A stretch of DNA of 32,072 bases, taken from assembly GCA_028279245.1 (NCBI GenBank), contig JANQOE010000123.1:1-32072 (forward strand), in the 5' to 3' direction. Below the pieces are notes generated by a model. It saw only the letters and a list, made by a program, of their open reading frames with translations. It searched no databases and was not told where the DNA came from. Of this stretch, positions 1-8,603 are shown piece by piece. Origin of the DNA: Alphaproteobacteria bacterium. GTDB taxonomy: Bacteria; Pseudomonadota; Alphaproteobacteria; UBA6615. Each line of letters begins with the position of its first letter. Within the stretch, counting starts at the first letter, position 1. Both the position numbers and the translations under genes were made by a program.

Positions 1-1334
1 CGCCGCCGATGCATAACCGCGGCAACTATGTCATCTCGCTGGGGAACCTGTGCCGTTGGCTGGCGGAGCAAGCGGAAGCACTGGGGGTCGAAGTCTATCC
101 GGGGTTCGCGGCGGCGGAGGTGTTGTTCGATGAAACCGGCGCGGTGAAAGGCGTGGCGACCGGCGATATGGGGATTGGCCGCGACGGCCAACCGACCGAG
201 GCGCATTCGCCGGGCATGGAACTGCATGGCAAGCTGACATTCTTTGCTGAGGGGTGCCGCGGGCACCTGGGCAAGCAACTGATCGAACGGTTCGGCCTCG
301 CCAAGGAGTCGCAAGCGCAGACATATGGCATCGGCCTGAAAGAATTGTGGGAAGTGCGGCCGGAGATGCATCACGCCGGGCGTGTCACACACACGGCGGG
401 CTGGCCGATGGACCGCGCCACCTATGGCGGCTCGTTCATCTACCACCTCGCCGACAACCTGGTGTCGGTCGGGTTTGTCATTGGTCTCGATTACAAAAAC
501 CCATACCTGGCGCCGTTCGAAGAGTTTCAGCGGTTCAAGTCGCATCCGTCGATCCGGCCGTTGTTCGAAGGCGGGAAGCGTGTGTCCTACGGTGCGCGGG
601 CGCTGATCGAAGGCGGCATCCAGTCGCTGCCGAAGCTCGTATTCCCTGGTGGAGCGCTGATCGGATGCGAGGCCGGAACGATGAACGTGCCGAAGATCAA
701 AGGTACACATACGGCGATGAAAAGCGGCATGGTCGCCGCCGAGGCTGCGGTCGATCTGCTCGCGGCGGACGATGGTGCGCGGGAGCTGACAGCGTACGAA
801 ACGGCGTTCAAGCAATGTTGGGCGTACAGCGAACTGAAACGGTCACGCAATTTCCGGCCCTCCTTCAAACATGGTCTGGTGATGGGCACGTTGCTGGCCG
901 GTGTCGATCAGGTGCTGTTGCGGGGGCGGGCGCCGTGGACCCTCTCCCATGGGCACACCGATCATGAGGCGCTGGAAGAAAAGTCGAAACACCAGCCGAT
1001 CGACTATCCGAAGCCGGATGGCGAAGTCACCTTCGACCGCCTGTCATCGGTCTTCATCTCAAACACGAACCATGAGGAGAACCAGCCGGTTCATCTGACG
1101 CTGCGCGACGATACGGTGCCGGTTAGGGTTAACCTGGAACGGTTCGACGCGCCGGAACAACGCTACTGCCCGGCCGGCGTTTACGAGATCCAGCACGAAA
1201 ACGGGGCACCGCGGCTGCAGATCAACGCCCAGAACTGCGTGCATTGCAAAACTTGCGATATCAAAGATCCGACCCAGAACATCGTCTGGGTGGCGCCGGA
1301 GGGTGGCGGCGGGCCGAATTACCCCAATATGTAG
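1..1334 (+). CDS. Electron transfer flavoprotein-ubiquinone oxidoreductase, C-terminal part (5' end outside window)
   Basis: This flavo-iron-sulfur protein passes electrons from reduced ETF (from acyl-CoA, dimethylglycine and similar dehydrogenases) to ubiquinone at the inner membrane. The reading frame is open to the left edge: the codons before the first ATG at 9 give Pro-Pro, matching the conserved stretch that precedes MHNRGNY in this family, so that ATG is internal. About 443 codons are present, while family members are near 550 residues, so the N-terminal FAD-binding start lies outside. The extreme C-terminus carries the 4Fe-4S ligands: a Cys in RYCPAGVYE, then CVHCKTC, followed by [11 protein letters not shown] and the typical [10 protein letters not shown] end. 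The next gene, on the same strand, starts about 100 bases later behind its own ribosome site. Identification is firm. Confidence 0.96.
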   Translation, partial: PPMHNRGNYVISLGNLCRWLAEQAEALGVEVYPGFAAAEVLFDETGAVKGVATGDMGIGRDGQPTEAHSPGMELHGKLTFFAEGCRGHLGKQLIERFGLAKESQAQTYGIGLKELWEVRPEMHHAGRVTHTAGWPMDRATYGGSFIYHLADNLVSVGFVIGLDYKNPYLAPFEEFQRFKSHPSIRPLFEGGKRVSYGARALIEGGIQSLPKLVFPGGALIGCEAGTMNVPKIKGTHTAMKSGMVAAEAAVDLLAADDGARELTAYETAFKQCWAYSELKRSRNFRPSFKHGLVMGTLLAGVDQVLLRGRAPWTLSHGHTDHEALEEKSKHQPIDYPKPDGEVTFDRLSSVFISNTNHEENQPVHLTLRDDTVPVRVNLERFDAPEQRYCPAGVYEIQHENGAPRLQINAQNCVHCKTCDIKDPTQNIVWVAPEGGGGPNYPNM

Positions 1335-1436
1335 CTTTTTCGCGAATTGGCTGGATGTGAAACGTAACGCCATCGTGTTGTGGTAGGTTATCGGCGGCTT
1401 GGGTAGAATCGCCGCGTCCGCGGAAGGATTGGGTTG

Positions 1437-3224
1437 ATGCTGACAAGATCGAAGATGTGGCGGCTGACCGCCGCGCTGCCGGTCGTGCTGGTGGGCTGTG
1501 CGGCGCAGGGCGACTTCTTTCCGGCGGCCGCCGTGGCCTCCAACGACAGTCAGATACTCTCCGGTCCCGGTCAGGAGACGGAGCGGGACGGTCAATCGCT
1601 GGCGCTTGGACGCTCGACTTTCGGCAAGTATCTGGTGGCGCGGCACGCCGAGGTGATTGGCGACTACGCGACGGCCGCGGACATGCTGGCGGCGGTGGTG
1701 CAGGAGGTGCCCGACCACGAAAACATGTTGCGCCGGGTGCATCTGCTGATGGCGACGGAAGGGCGGATTGCCTCGGCCCGGGAGTATGCCGCGCGCATCG
1801 TCGAAAGCGAGCCGAGCGCGCCGTTCGCCGCCCTGACACTGGCCGCCGACGAGATTAAGACGGGCGCCTACGATGCCGCCGTCGAGCGGCTGCGGGAGGC
1901 GGATCTCGGCGGGGCGAACCGGCTGGTGGTGCCGCTGCTGACCGCCTGGGCACTAGCCGGGGCGGGCGATACCGACGGTGCCCTGGACGAACTCGAGACC
2001 CTCGGCGGGCGCGAGGCGTTCGATGTCATCGGCGGCTTGCATACTGGTTTGATCGCCGATCTTGCGGGCCGTTCCGAGGTTGCCGCGGAGGCTTTTGCGA
2101 AGACCGCTGAATCAGGTGCGATCGCCCCGCTGCGGGTGGTCGAAGCCTATGCCTCGTTCCTCAGCCGGCAGGGCCAGTGGGAAGAGGCGCAGGCAATGCT
2201 TGGCGCGTTCCTTGAAGGGCTGCCGGACTCAATTCTTATCGAACCGACGCTGACCGCAGTGCAGACGCAACAGTCGTTGCCGCCGGTGGTCGACGATGCC
2301 GTTGCCGGCGCTGCCGAGGCCTTGTCCGGTGTGGCGCGAGCGCTGTCGCGCGAGGGAAATAGCCCGACCGCCTTGTATCTGGTGCAAGTGGCGCTGGATC
2401 TGCGGCCGGAGGATGCGTCGACGCGATTGCTGCTCGGGCAGATTCAGCAGGATCAGGACCGGCTCGACTTGGCGCTGGCTACCTATGACGCGGTCGACAG
2501 CACCTCCCCCTATTCGTGGCTGGCCCGGCTCAGCCGGGCGCAGGTGCTGGAAGACCAGGGTGAGTTGGATAGCGCGGTGGCGCTGCTGGAAGCGATGATC
2601 GACGAGCGGCCGGCGCGCACCGACGCGGCGCACACGCTGGGCGATCTGCTACGGGTGAACGAGCGGTTCGACGATGCGGTCCTGGCCTATGACGACGCGA
2701 TCGAACGGATCGAGGATGTGGGCCAGCGGCATTGGCGGCTGTTGTACACGCGCGGCATCGCGCTCGAACGCTCGAAGCAGTGGGACCGGGCCGAAGCGGA
2801 TTTTCTGACGGCGCTGGATCTGGAGCCCGATCAACCGCATGTGCTGAACTATCTCGGCTACTCTTGGGTCGAGCAGGGCGTGCACTTGGACCAGGCGCGC
2901 GAGATGATCGAGAAGGCGGTCGAACAGCGGCCGCGCGATGGTTTTATCGCGGACTCGATGGGCTGGGTGCTGTACCGGATGGGCGAATACGAGCCGGCGG
3001 TGGTGCATCTGGAGACGGCGGTGGCGCTGGAACCGGGCGACCCGGTGATCAACGACCATCTGGGCGATGCTTATTGGCTGGTCGGCCGGTTCCAGGAAGC
3101 TAAGTTCCAGTGGCAGCGGGCGTTGGACGCCGACCCGGAACCGGATCTGGCGAGCGAAATCGAGGCCAAGCTGCGCGGCGACAAGCGGCCGGTACCGCTG
3201 CCGCCGGGCGAGCGGGAGAGCTAG
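1437..3224 (+). CDS. TPR-repeat lipoprotein
   Basis: A 595-residue tetratricopeptide-repeat protein, probably anchored in the outer membrane or periplasm as a lipoprotein. The N-terminus is a short basic segment, a hydrophobic stretch and the lipobox LVGC, predicting lipidation at that Cys. The rest is helical with many TPR-like units. The clearest are in the last third (YLGYSWVEQG..., DSMGWVLYRMGEYEPAVVHL, NDHLGDAYWLVGRFQEAKF). Start: a TTG precedes the ATG at 1437 by one codon, but GGAAGGA at 1422-1428 sits 8 nt before the ATG, so the ATG is preferred. TPR lipoproteins of this size are common in alphaproteobacteria and usually act as assembly scaffolds in envelope processes; no specific partner can be read here. 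Its stop overlaps the stop of the convergent gene in the palindrome CTAG. Confidence 0.9.
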   Translation: MLTRSKMWRLTAALPVVLVGCAAQGDFFPAAAVASNDSQILSGPGQETERDGQSLALGRSTFGKYLVARHAEVIGDYATAADMLAAVVQEVPDHENMLRRVHLLMATEGRIASAREYAARIVESEPSAPFAALTLAADEIKTGAYDAAVERLREADLGGANRLVVPLLTAWALAGAGDTDGALDELETLGGREAFDVIGGLHTGLIADLAGRSEVAAEAFAKTAESGAIAPLRVVEAYASFLSRQGQWEEAQAMLGAFLEGLPDSILIEPTLTAVQTQQSLPPVVDDAVAGAAEALSGVARALSREGNSPTALYLVQVALDLRPEDASTRLLLGQIQQDQDRLDLALATYDAVDSTSPYSWLARLSRAQVLEDQGELDSAVALLEAMIDERPARTDAAHTLGDLLRVNERFDDAVLAYDDAIERIEDVGQRHWRLLYTRGIALERSKQWDRAEADFLTALDLEPDQPHVLNYLGYSWVEQGVHLDQAREMIEKAVEQRPRDGFIADSMGWVLYRMGEYEPAVVHLETAVALEPGDPVINDHLGDAYWLVGRFQEAKFQWQRALDADPEPDLASEIEAKLRGDKRPVPLPPGERES

Positions 3225-4630
3225 CCGGCGGTCTCGTCGCCGGTCACGGTCCGCAGATGGGCCAGCAGATGGTCGGTCGGCTCGCCATCGACTTTTAGAC
3301 CCAGGGTCGCCTGATAGAGGCGGATCGCCGTGTTGGTCTTGTTGCCGACGCGGCCATCGACTGGACCCGGATCAAAACCGAGGTCGGTCAGTAGCTGCTG
3401 GATTTCGGTCAGGCTAGCGCGGTCGCTCACCGTGCGCGGCGGTGTCAGCGGGATGCCGTCCGGTTGCTGCATCAACGCTTCGGCGCGCTGTGCCGCCTGG
3501 GGAAAGCCGTTGTTCGCCGCGGACTTGTACCAGCGATGGGCGGCCTCAATGCTGGCGTTGCTGGCAAAGCCGCGTTCGTGCAGCAGGGCCAACGCGAACT
3601 GGGCGTCGGCGCGGCCGGCGCGGGCGGCCCGTTCGAGCCAAGACGTGGCCTTCGCGTAGTCGCGGGGCAGGCCATTGCCTTCGGCGTAGGCCAGGCCCAG
3701 GGCGTACTGGGCCGACCGGTGGCCCTTGTCGGCCGCGTTGCCGTACCAGGCGGCGGCCCGGTGGGCGCTGGTGGGGACACCGCGGCCATCAGCAAAAGCA
3801 TTGCCGAGTTCATAACTTGCCTGGGTGTGACCCTGGTTGGCTGCCAGTTTCAGCCAATGGGCGGCCTTGGCGTGGCTTCGCTGGCGGTCCTTGCCGGCGG
3901 CATAGGCGCGGGCGAGTTCGTATTGGGCGGAGGCATCGCCGTCTTGGGCGCGGCCTTCCAGGCTGCGTGCCGGCTGGCCTTGCCGCAGGTTGACCCGCGA
4001 CATCGGCGGCTCGGGCAGGTCGTTGCTGGCGACCGCCGGCTGAACCGGGGCCTGCCCGGAGAAACCGAGGTCCCGCAGCGCCGGGCCGACGGTGGCGGTG
4101 ATCTGGGAAATCGTGTTGCTCAGGCCGGCGGGCGGCACGACCAGTGCCCCGGACACCGCGATGTAGGACGAGCCGAGGCCCATTAGCAGGAGGGTGCAGA
4201 AGGCCGCATAGCGAAGGCCGTGGCGGCTGCGCGGCGCTTGCTCCGGCTCGGCCGTGGCGGCGACGACCGGCATCGGCTCGTCGAATTCCTCTTCATATTC
4301 AAAGCGGGCGCCGGTGCGCATCCGGTCGAGGAGCGCAATATCCTCCGCCGGCAGGCCGCGGCCCGCTTGGACCAGCGCCAGGCGCACATTCATGTCGTCG
4401 ATCTTGCCCGACAGGGTGGCGACCAGATCCTCGATCCGGGCTTCGGCGCCGCCGCTTGGGCTGGCGGTCTTGGCCGGGTCGACGGAAATGGGGGCGCCGG
4501 CCTGCTGTTGAATGATGGTGTCGAGCCAGCGGCCGATGGGCAAGCCGGCCTGATTGGCGGCCTGGCGGGCGAGTTTGCGGGCTTCCGGTGAGATCCCCTT
4601 GACGCTCCAGGGTTTTGGTTTGTCGTTCAT
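3221..4630 (-). CDS. Membrane-anchored Sel1-repeat protein with C-terminal peptidoglycan-binding domain (PodJ-like architecture)
   Basis: A 469-residue protein. The order is: a cytoplasmic N-terminus beginning MNDKPKPWSVKGIS, a low-complexity and coiled stretch, one membrane helix (around YAAFCTLLLMGLGSSYIAVS), four to five Sel1-type repeats (DASAQYELARAYAAGKD, QASYELGNAFADGRGVP, SAQYALGLAYAEGNGLP, DAQFALALLHERGF) and a PG_binding_1-like domain (IQQLLTDLGFDPGPVDGRVGNKTNTAI). The layout resembles the C-terminal half of the Caulobacter polarity factor PodJ, and a link to the cell wall or pole is likely; full PodJ is much longer. Start: a longer frame begins at 4651, but GAGGA lies just before the ATG at 4630 and the protein then begins with the conserved-looking MNDKPKPW. 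It is transcribed convergently to the TPR gene, with overlapping stop codons. Confidence 0.88.
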   Translation of the reverse strand: MNDKPKPWSVKGISPEARKLARQAANQAGLPIGRWLDTIIQQQAGAPISVDPAKTASPSGGAEARIEDLVATLSGKIDDMNVRLALVQAGRGLPAEDIALLDRMRTGARFEYEEEFDEPMPVVAATAEPEQAPRSRHGLRYAAFCTLLLMGLGSSYIAVSGALVVPPAGLSNTISQITATVGPALRDLGFSGQAPVQPAVASNDLPEPPMSRVNLRQGQPARSLEGRAQDGDASAQYELARAYAAGKDRQRSHAKAAHWLKLAANQGHTQASYELGNAFADGRGVPTSAHRAAAWYGNAADKGHRSAQYALGLAYAEGNGLPRDYAKATSWLERAARAGRADAQFALALLHERGFASNASIEAAHRWYKSAANNGFPQAAQRAEALMQQPDGIPLTPPRTVSDRASLTEIQQLLTDLGFDPGPVDGRVGNKTNTAIRLYQATLGLKVDGEPTDHLLAHLRTVTGDETAG

Positions 4631-4854
4631 CTTGTCCTCGGCATTGCGCATGACGCTGGCGCCCGCACGACCGGTAGCGCGGGCGGACTCGACCCTTTTC
4701 CTAGTCGGAAATGGTAAAAAATGGCCAAAGACCGGGATCGGCGGCCAGGAGCGCTACCCGGTATGACCGGCGCAATGGATTAGCGGCGACGAACTGCGTT
4801 GCGCGGTGTTGTCAGCGGTTCGTGGCGTCCTTTATTAAGGGAACGCTGAACTGG

Positions 4855-4929
4855 TGGGGCGTAGCCAAGCGGTAAGGCAACGGGTTTTGATCCCGTGATT
4901 CGCAGGTTCGATCCCTGCCGCCCCAGCCA
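4855..4929 (+). tRNA. tRNA-Gln (anticodon TTG)
   Basis: The cloverleaf can be drawn by hand. The acceptor stem is TGGGGCG (4855-4861) paired with CGCCCCA (4919-4925). A D arm follows from 4864. The anticodon stem ACGGG/CCCGT has a 7-base loop TTTTGAT whose positions 34-36 are TTG (4887-4889), reading Gln codons CAA/CAG. The T arm contains GGTTCGATCC. The discriminator is G4926 and the CCA end is encoded at 4927-4929. It lies between the Sel1 protein gene and the 3' end of the epimerase gene. The 224 bases before it (4631-4854) hold no convincing gene. tRNA 3' ends are common integration sites, but no integrase or repeated 3' end was seen nearby. Confidence 0.97.
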
Positions 4930-4939
4930 GCCCTTCGCG

Positions 4940-5971
4940 CTAGTAGTCGCCGGATCGTTCGCTGAACTTGGTCGGTTTGGCCAGGCTGGGCATGTCGCGG
5001 CTGACCCAGTCGGCGGTCCATTCCAACAGGCGGTTCAGGGTGACGTCGGGATAGCCGAACAGGCGCGACGCGGCGCTGGTGTCGGCGACCCAGGCGGTGT
5101 CGGCTTCGGTGCCGGTGAAGCGCGGTATCTTGCCGAGCAGTTGGCCCAATTTGTTGGCCAGGTGGCGGATGCTGGCGATTTCCGGGCCGCTGATGTTCAG
5201 CGGGCTGGTCGGTGCCGTGACATGCCGCAGCGCGCGGAGCGACTGGCTGGCGGCGTCGCCCTGCCAGATCACGTTGGCGTGGCCCATGGCCAGATCGATC
5301 TCGCGGCCTGCCAGGATGGCTGTCGCGATATCGTGCAAAACGCCGTAGCGCATGTCGATCGCATAACTCAGTCGGAGCAGGCGGCCGGGCGTGCCATGTT
5401 GGCGCGATATGTACTCGAACATGCGTTCGCGGCCGACGCAGGACATGGCGTATTCGCCGGGCGGGCCGACCGGGGTTTCCTCGGTAGCGCCGCCATGGGC
5501 GACCGGGACGAACGGGTAGACGCAGAGCGTTGAATAGGCGACGACGCGGGCTTCGGGAAACGAATGGGCCACCAACGCGGGCACGTATGTGTTCATAGCC
5601 CAGGTCAAATCCTCGCGGCCGGTGGAGCCGAACTTGCGGCCGGCCATGAAGACGATGTTATCCAACCGTGGCAGCAGCTCTTCGACCGAGCCCTGATCCA
5701 GTAGATCGGCGGTGACGGTTTCGACGCCCCAGCTTTGCAGTCGTTCGATCAGTCCGGGTTCCGAGAACCGGGCCACGGCGACGATGCGCTTGTCGGGGGT
5801 GGCGCGCTTGGCCATGCGGGCGACGGTCGGTCCCATCTTGCCGCCGGCCCCCACCACCAGGATGCCGCCGTCGACGGCGCGCAGGTCTTCGACCAGGGCC
5901 GGCGACGGGCGCGACATGACCTCCTCAAGATGTTCGACGTCTTCGAACCGGTCCGGCAGTTCATTCTGCAT
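4940..5971 (-). CDS. NAD(P)-dependent epimerase/dehydratase-like protein
   Basis: A 343-residue extended SDR-type protein. The Rossmann nucleotide motif is near residues 38-47 (LVVGAGGKMG). Later come the features of the NAD-dependent epimerase/dehydratase family (VVAYSTLCVYP, GEYAMSCVGRERM, then a substrate-binding C-terminal half). The usual YxxxK catalytic pair is altered: Tyr174 is followed four residues on by Cys rather than Lys, so catalysis may be atypical or absent. Start: the frame extends further upstream, but the ATG at 5971 has CGGAGA 6-7 nt before it, and homologous-looking sequence begins there. This ATG overlaps the end of the TetR gene by 11 bases, making it the third gene of the lyase-TetR-epimerase operon. 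Its substrate is unknown; context suggests a step in the pathway of the surrounding regulon. Confidence 0.85.
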   Translation of the reverse strand: MQNELPDRFEDVEHLEEVMSRPSPALVEDLRAVDGGILVVGAGGKMGPTVARMAKRATPDKRIVAVARFSEPGLIERLQSWGVETVTADLLDQGSVEELLPRLDNIVFMAGRKFGSTGREDLTWAMNTYVPALVAHSFPEARVVAYSTLCVYPFVPVAHGGATEETPVGPPGEYAMSCVGRERMFEYISRQHGTPGRLLRLSYAIDMRYGVLHDIATAILAGREIDLAMGHANVIWQGDAASQSLRALRHVTAPTSPLNISGPEIASIRHLANKLGQLLGKIPRFTGTEADTAWVADTSAASRLFGYPDVTLNRLLEWTADWVSRDMPSLAKPTKFSERSGDY

Positions 5972-6644
5972 TCGCGTTCTCCGGCGATTGATGGATGAGG
6001 ACCGCGTCGCGAACGAGCCGCAGCACATGGGCGCGGCGTTGGTCGCGTTCCGCGGTGGTTGTCAGATCGCGATCGAAGATGACCGACAGGGTGTGGATGT
6101 TTGAAAAGTAGAAGTAACAAAGCCCGGCGATCGATATGTAGAGCTGCACCGGGTCGATGCCCCGCCGAAACACGCCGAGCTGTTCGCCACGGCGGATCGT
6201 GCGTGACAGCATGTCGATCAGCGGTGAATGAATGTGCGGAATCTCCGGCGACTGCTTGATGTGCGCCGCGCGATGGATGTTCTCGTCATTCAGCAGCGGG
6301 ACGAAGTGCGGATTGTCGAGGAAATAGTCGAAGCTGAACTCGACGAACCGTCCCAACGCCGCGGCCGGTGGCAAATGTTCCAGGTCGAGTCCCCGTTCGC
6401 GGGACCGGATGTCCTTGTACAGCGCTTCGAGGACCGCGACGTAAAGCGCCTCCTTGCTGCCGAAGTGATAGTAGACAAGCTGCTTGTTCAGTCCGGCGCT
6501 GGCGGCGATGGAGTCGACCCTGGCACCGCCAAGACCGTGGCGGGCGAAGGCTGCACTTGCCGCTTCAAGAATGCGCTTGCGCGAGGCGTGTGGGTCGCGC
6601 CGCTGTTTCGGGCGCGCCACATCGATCGCATCGGCCATTGTCAT
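5961..6644 (-). CDS. TetR/AcrR-family transcriptional regulator (first copy)
   Basis: A 227-residue TetR-type repressor. The N-terminal DNA-binding domain spans about residues 20-68, with helix-turn-helix VDSIAASAGLNKQLVYYHFGSKEALY. The C-terminal ligand domain follows (FVEFSFDYFLDNPHFVPLLNDENIHRA...). An open frame extends far upstream, but the ATG at 6644 overlaps the stop of the preceding lyase gene as ATGA, which fixes the start by translational coupling; a second ATG two codons on is possible. It resembles the other TetR protein encoded at 9400-10080 in both domains, so the two look like paralogs. It probably controls its own operon through the CAAC-N6-GTTG repeat at 7700-7713; the inducer is unknown. 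Confidence 0.92.
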   Translation of the reverse strand: MTMADAIDVARPKQRRDPHASRKRILEAASAAFARHGLGGARVDSIAASAGLNKQLVYYHFGSKEALYVAVLEALYKDIRSRERGLDLEHLPPAAALGRFVEFSFDYFLDNPHFVPLLNDENIHRAAHIKQSPEIPHIHSPLIDMLSRTIRRGEQLGVFRRGIDPVQLYISIAGLCYFYFSNIHTLSVIFDRDLTTTAERDQRRAHVLRLVRDAVLIHQSPENANAE

Positions 6645-7687
6645 GCCAGCCACCGGTCCAAGTTGGCGGCGACGAAGGCATCGTCGGTCAGCTCCGGATA
6701 GGCGACGGCGACGCGGGTGAGCTCTTCCGCCTGGCCCGGGCTCAAGCCTTCCGCCGGGTCGAGACACCAGGTGCCTTCGAGCAATCCCTGGCGCCGCAGC
6801 ACTTCGTGGCAGCCGGCGATGACGCCGTGGAAGTCGTTGACGACATCGAAGACCGCCGCGTTGCAATCGGTGACCGCCGTGTCGAGCGCGAGCAAGTCTT
6901 CGGTCGGCGCGGGCGCTGCGTGAATCCGGCGCAACAGGTCGACCGCCGCCTTGGTCCACACGCTCCAATGCCCCAGCAACCCGCCACGCATGCGCACGGT
7001 GACGGGTTGGCCGCCGCGCATCACCGTGAACGGGGTCAGCAGATCCAACACGATGTGATCGTCGTTGCCGGTGTAGAGCGTGACCCGATCCTCGGCGCCT
7101 GCCGCGACAACGCCATGCACGACGTCAAGGGTGCGGTAGCGGTTGAACGGCGCCACTTTGATGGCGATCACATTCTCGATCTCGGCAAACCGCCGCCAGA
7201 ACGAACGGGACAAGACAACACCGCCCACGGCCGGCTGCAGATAGAAGCCGAACACCGGGATGACATCGGCGATCGCCCGGCAGTGGGCGATGCGCTCGTC
7301 CTCGCTGGCCCCGGCAAACGCCGAGAGGCTGACGAGCCCGGCATGGTAGCCGAGGGCGACGGCGGTCTTGGCTTCGGCGACCGCTTGCTCGGTGCGGCCG
7401 CAGACGCCGGCGATCATGGCGATCGGCTTTTCCGTCCAGGCGCCGGCGGATGCCGCTGCCAGCGTCAATACAGGCTCGAACAGTCCGACATCGCGGATGG
7501 CGAATTGGGTCGTGTGCACGCCGACGGCCAGGCCGCCGGCGCCGGCATCCACGTAGTAGCGGGTCAAAGCCCGCTGCCGGTCCACATCCAGCTCGCGGTT
7601 GGCGTTCAGGGCTAAGGGATGGGCCGGGATCACCACGCCGCGGCGCAGGGCGGCAGTGATGGGCTGGGGCAGATCGCCTGCTTTCAC
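6641..7687 (-). CDS. Dihydrodipicolinate synthase (DapA) superfamily lyase/aldolase
   Basis: A 348-residue TIM-barrel enzyme of the DHDPS/N-acetylneuraminate lyase superfamily, which uses a Schiff-base lysine for pyruvate-type aldol chemistry. With the GTG start, Lys177 in VIAIKVAPFNRY is the expected Schiff-base lysine and Tyr149 in VFGFYLQP the expected catalytic tyrosine. The usual GxxGE loop is replaced by GVHTTQ (about 56-61), so it is unlikely to be true DapA. Start: a TTG at 7702 would lie only about 6 bases after the predicted transcription start. GTG 7687 has AAAAGG 6 nt before it and is preferred. It is the first gene of an operon with the TetR and epimerase genes (ATGA coupling at 6641-6644) and is divergent from the GNAT gene. 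Substrate unknown. Confidence 0.88.
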   Translation of the reverse strand: MKAGDLPQPITAALRRGVVIPAHPLALNANRELDVDRQRALTRYYVDAGAGGLAVGVHTTQFAIRDVGLFEPVLTLAAASAGAWTEKPIAMIAGVCGRTEQAVAEAKTAVALGYHAGLVSLSAFAGASEDERIAHCRAIADVIPVFGFYLQPAVGGVVLSRSFWRRFAEIENVIAIKVAPFNRYRTLDVVHGVVAAGAEDRVTLYTGNDDHIVLDLLTPFTVMRGGQPVTVRMRGGLLGHWSVWTKAAVDLLRRIHAAPAPTEDLLALDTAVTDCNAAVFDVVNDFHGVIAGCHEVLRRQGLLEGTWCLDPAEGLSPGQAEELTRVAVAYPELTDDAFVAANLDRWLA

Positions 7688-7699
7688 GATGGGCCTTTT

Positions 7700-7713
7700 C
7701 AACTATTCAGTTG
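7700..7713. promoter_or_regulatory. Putative TetR operator, site 1 (CAAC-N6-GTTG)
   Basis: CAAC TATTCA GTTG is a perfect inverted repeat with a 6-base spacer. It lies one base downstream of the predicted -10 of the lyase operon and covers the likely transcription start, a typical repressor position. It shares the AAC-N6-GTT core with three other sites in the window but differs from them in the outer base pair (C/G instead of T/A). Confidence 0.65.
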
Positions 7714-7714
7714 A

Positions 7715-7743
7715 ATTATTAGAGTGGCGGAGGTTTGGGTCAA
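7715..7743 (-). promoter_or_regulatory. Promoter of the lyase-TetR-epimerase operon
   Basis: On the minus strand, TTGACC (7743-7738) is separated by 17 bases from AATAAT (7720-7715), close to the sigma-70 consensus at both boxes. The transcript would begin near 7708, inside the operator, leaving a leader of about 20 bases before the GTG start at 7687. Confidence 0.6.
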
Positions 7744-7754
7744 GATGGCCGGAC

Positions 7755-8603
7755 ATGATGCGAGACCCTTCGTTGACATGGATCGCCCTGGATACGGGGC
7801 ACATGAGCGGCGCTATGGCGCTGTCGGCGGAAGCCGGCTGGAACCAAACCGCCGCGGACTGGCGGATCATGCTGGAGCTGGGTGCCGGGCATGGGTTGAC
7901 GACCGTCGAAGGCGATCTCGTTGGGACGGCGGTTTCACTGCCCTACGGTCCCGATTTCGGCTGGATCAGCATGGTCCTGGTGACGGGACGCTGGCGCCGG
8001 CAGGGGCTGGCGACGGCGCTGCTGAAGCGCTGTATCGCCGACCTGGAGGACAAGGGGCTGATGGCCGGCCTGGATGCAACGCCGGACGGCGCTAGGGTTT
8101 ACCGGCAACATGGGTTCGCGACGGGTTTTCCTTTCACCCGGTGGCAGCGGACGGCGCCTCTCACGACGGGCGCTGCGGCGATGCCGGTGTCGGACGTGCT
8201 GGGTCCCACAGACCTCGCGGTTGTCGCGGAACGGGATGCCGCCGCGGCTGGCTGCGACCGTCGCCTGTTGTTGGCGCAGCTGCTGGAGCGCGGCGGGCGC
8301 GCCGCCCGGATACTGCCGGCGGGAGTCCTGTTGTCCCGGGACGGCCGACTTGCTCGGCAGATCGGGCCGATTCTGGCGGACAGCGAAACGGTTGCCTGTA
8401 CCTTGTTGCGGGATGCCTTGGCCGAGGTGGCCGACCCCGTGTTCATCGATGTGCCGGACGCCCATACCGCCATCCGATCCATCCTGACCGAGCAGGGCTT
8501 CTCCCAGCAACGCTCCTTCGTGCGGATGATGCGCGGGCCTGGGCATTCCCGGCTGGCGGAGCCCGGCCAGGTGTACGCGCTGGCCGGGCCTGAATTCGCC
8601 TGA
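7755..8603 (+). CDS. GNAT-family N-acetyltransferase with C-terminal YitH-type domain
   Basis: A 282-residue protein. The N-terminal half has the GNAT fold with the acetyl-CoA loop VTGRWRRQGLATALL (motif A, R/QxxGxA) and the later pattern GLDATPDGARVYRQHGF. The C-terminal half (from about LGPTDLAVVAERDAAAAGCDR to the end) matches the second domain found in YitH/HolE-type GNATs. The acceptor is unknown. Start: the frame is open through the promoter region, but the first in-frame ATGs after it are adjacent codons at 7755 and 7758; the ribosome site is weak (GGAGG is about 22 nt away). It is divergent from the lyase operon and convergent with the PhyH gene, the two stop codons being directly back to back (8601-8603 and 8604-8606). 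It may detoxify or modify a pathway compound, but this is only inferred from position. Confidence 0.85.
   Translation: MMRDPSLTWIALDTGHMSGAMALSAEAGWNQTAADWRIMLELGAGHGLTTVEGDLVGTAVSLPYGPDFGWISMVLVTGRWRRQGLATALLKRCIADLEDKGLMAGLDATPDGARVYRQHGFATGFPFTRWQRTAPLTTGAAAMPVSDVLGPTDLAVVAERDAAAAGCDRRLLLAQLLERGGRAARILPAGVLLSRDGRLARQIGPILADSETVACTLLRDALAEVADPVFIDVPDAHTAIRSILTEQGFSQQRSFVRMMRGPGHSRLAEPGQVYALAGPEFA

Noticed and set aside
4631..4854. Possible small gene before the tRNA
   Set aside because: A 70-codon frame (4554-4766) overlaps the Sel1 gene antisense and has no ribosome site or recognisable product.
4855..4929. tRNA-Gln as an integration site for the accessory block
   Set aside because: No integrase, no repeated tRNA 3' end and no composition change at 4930-13884 were seen.
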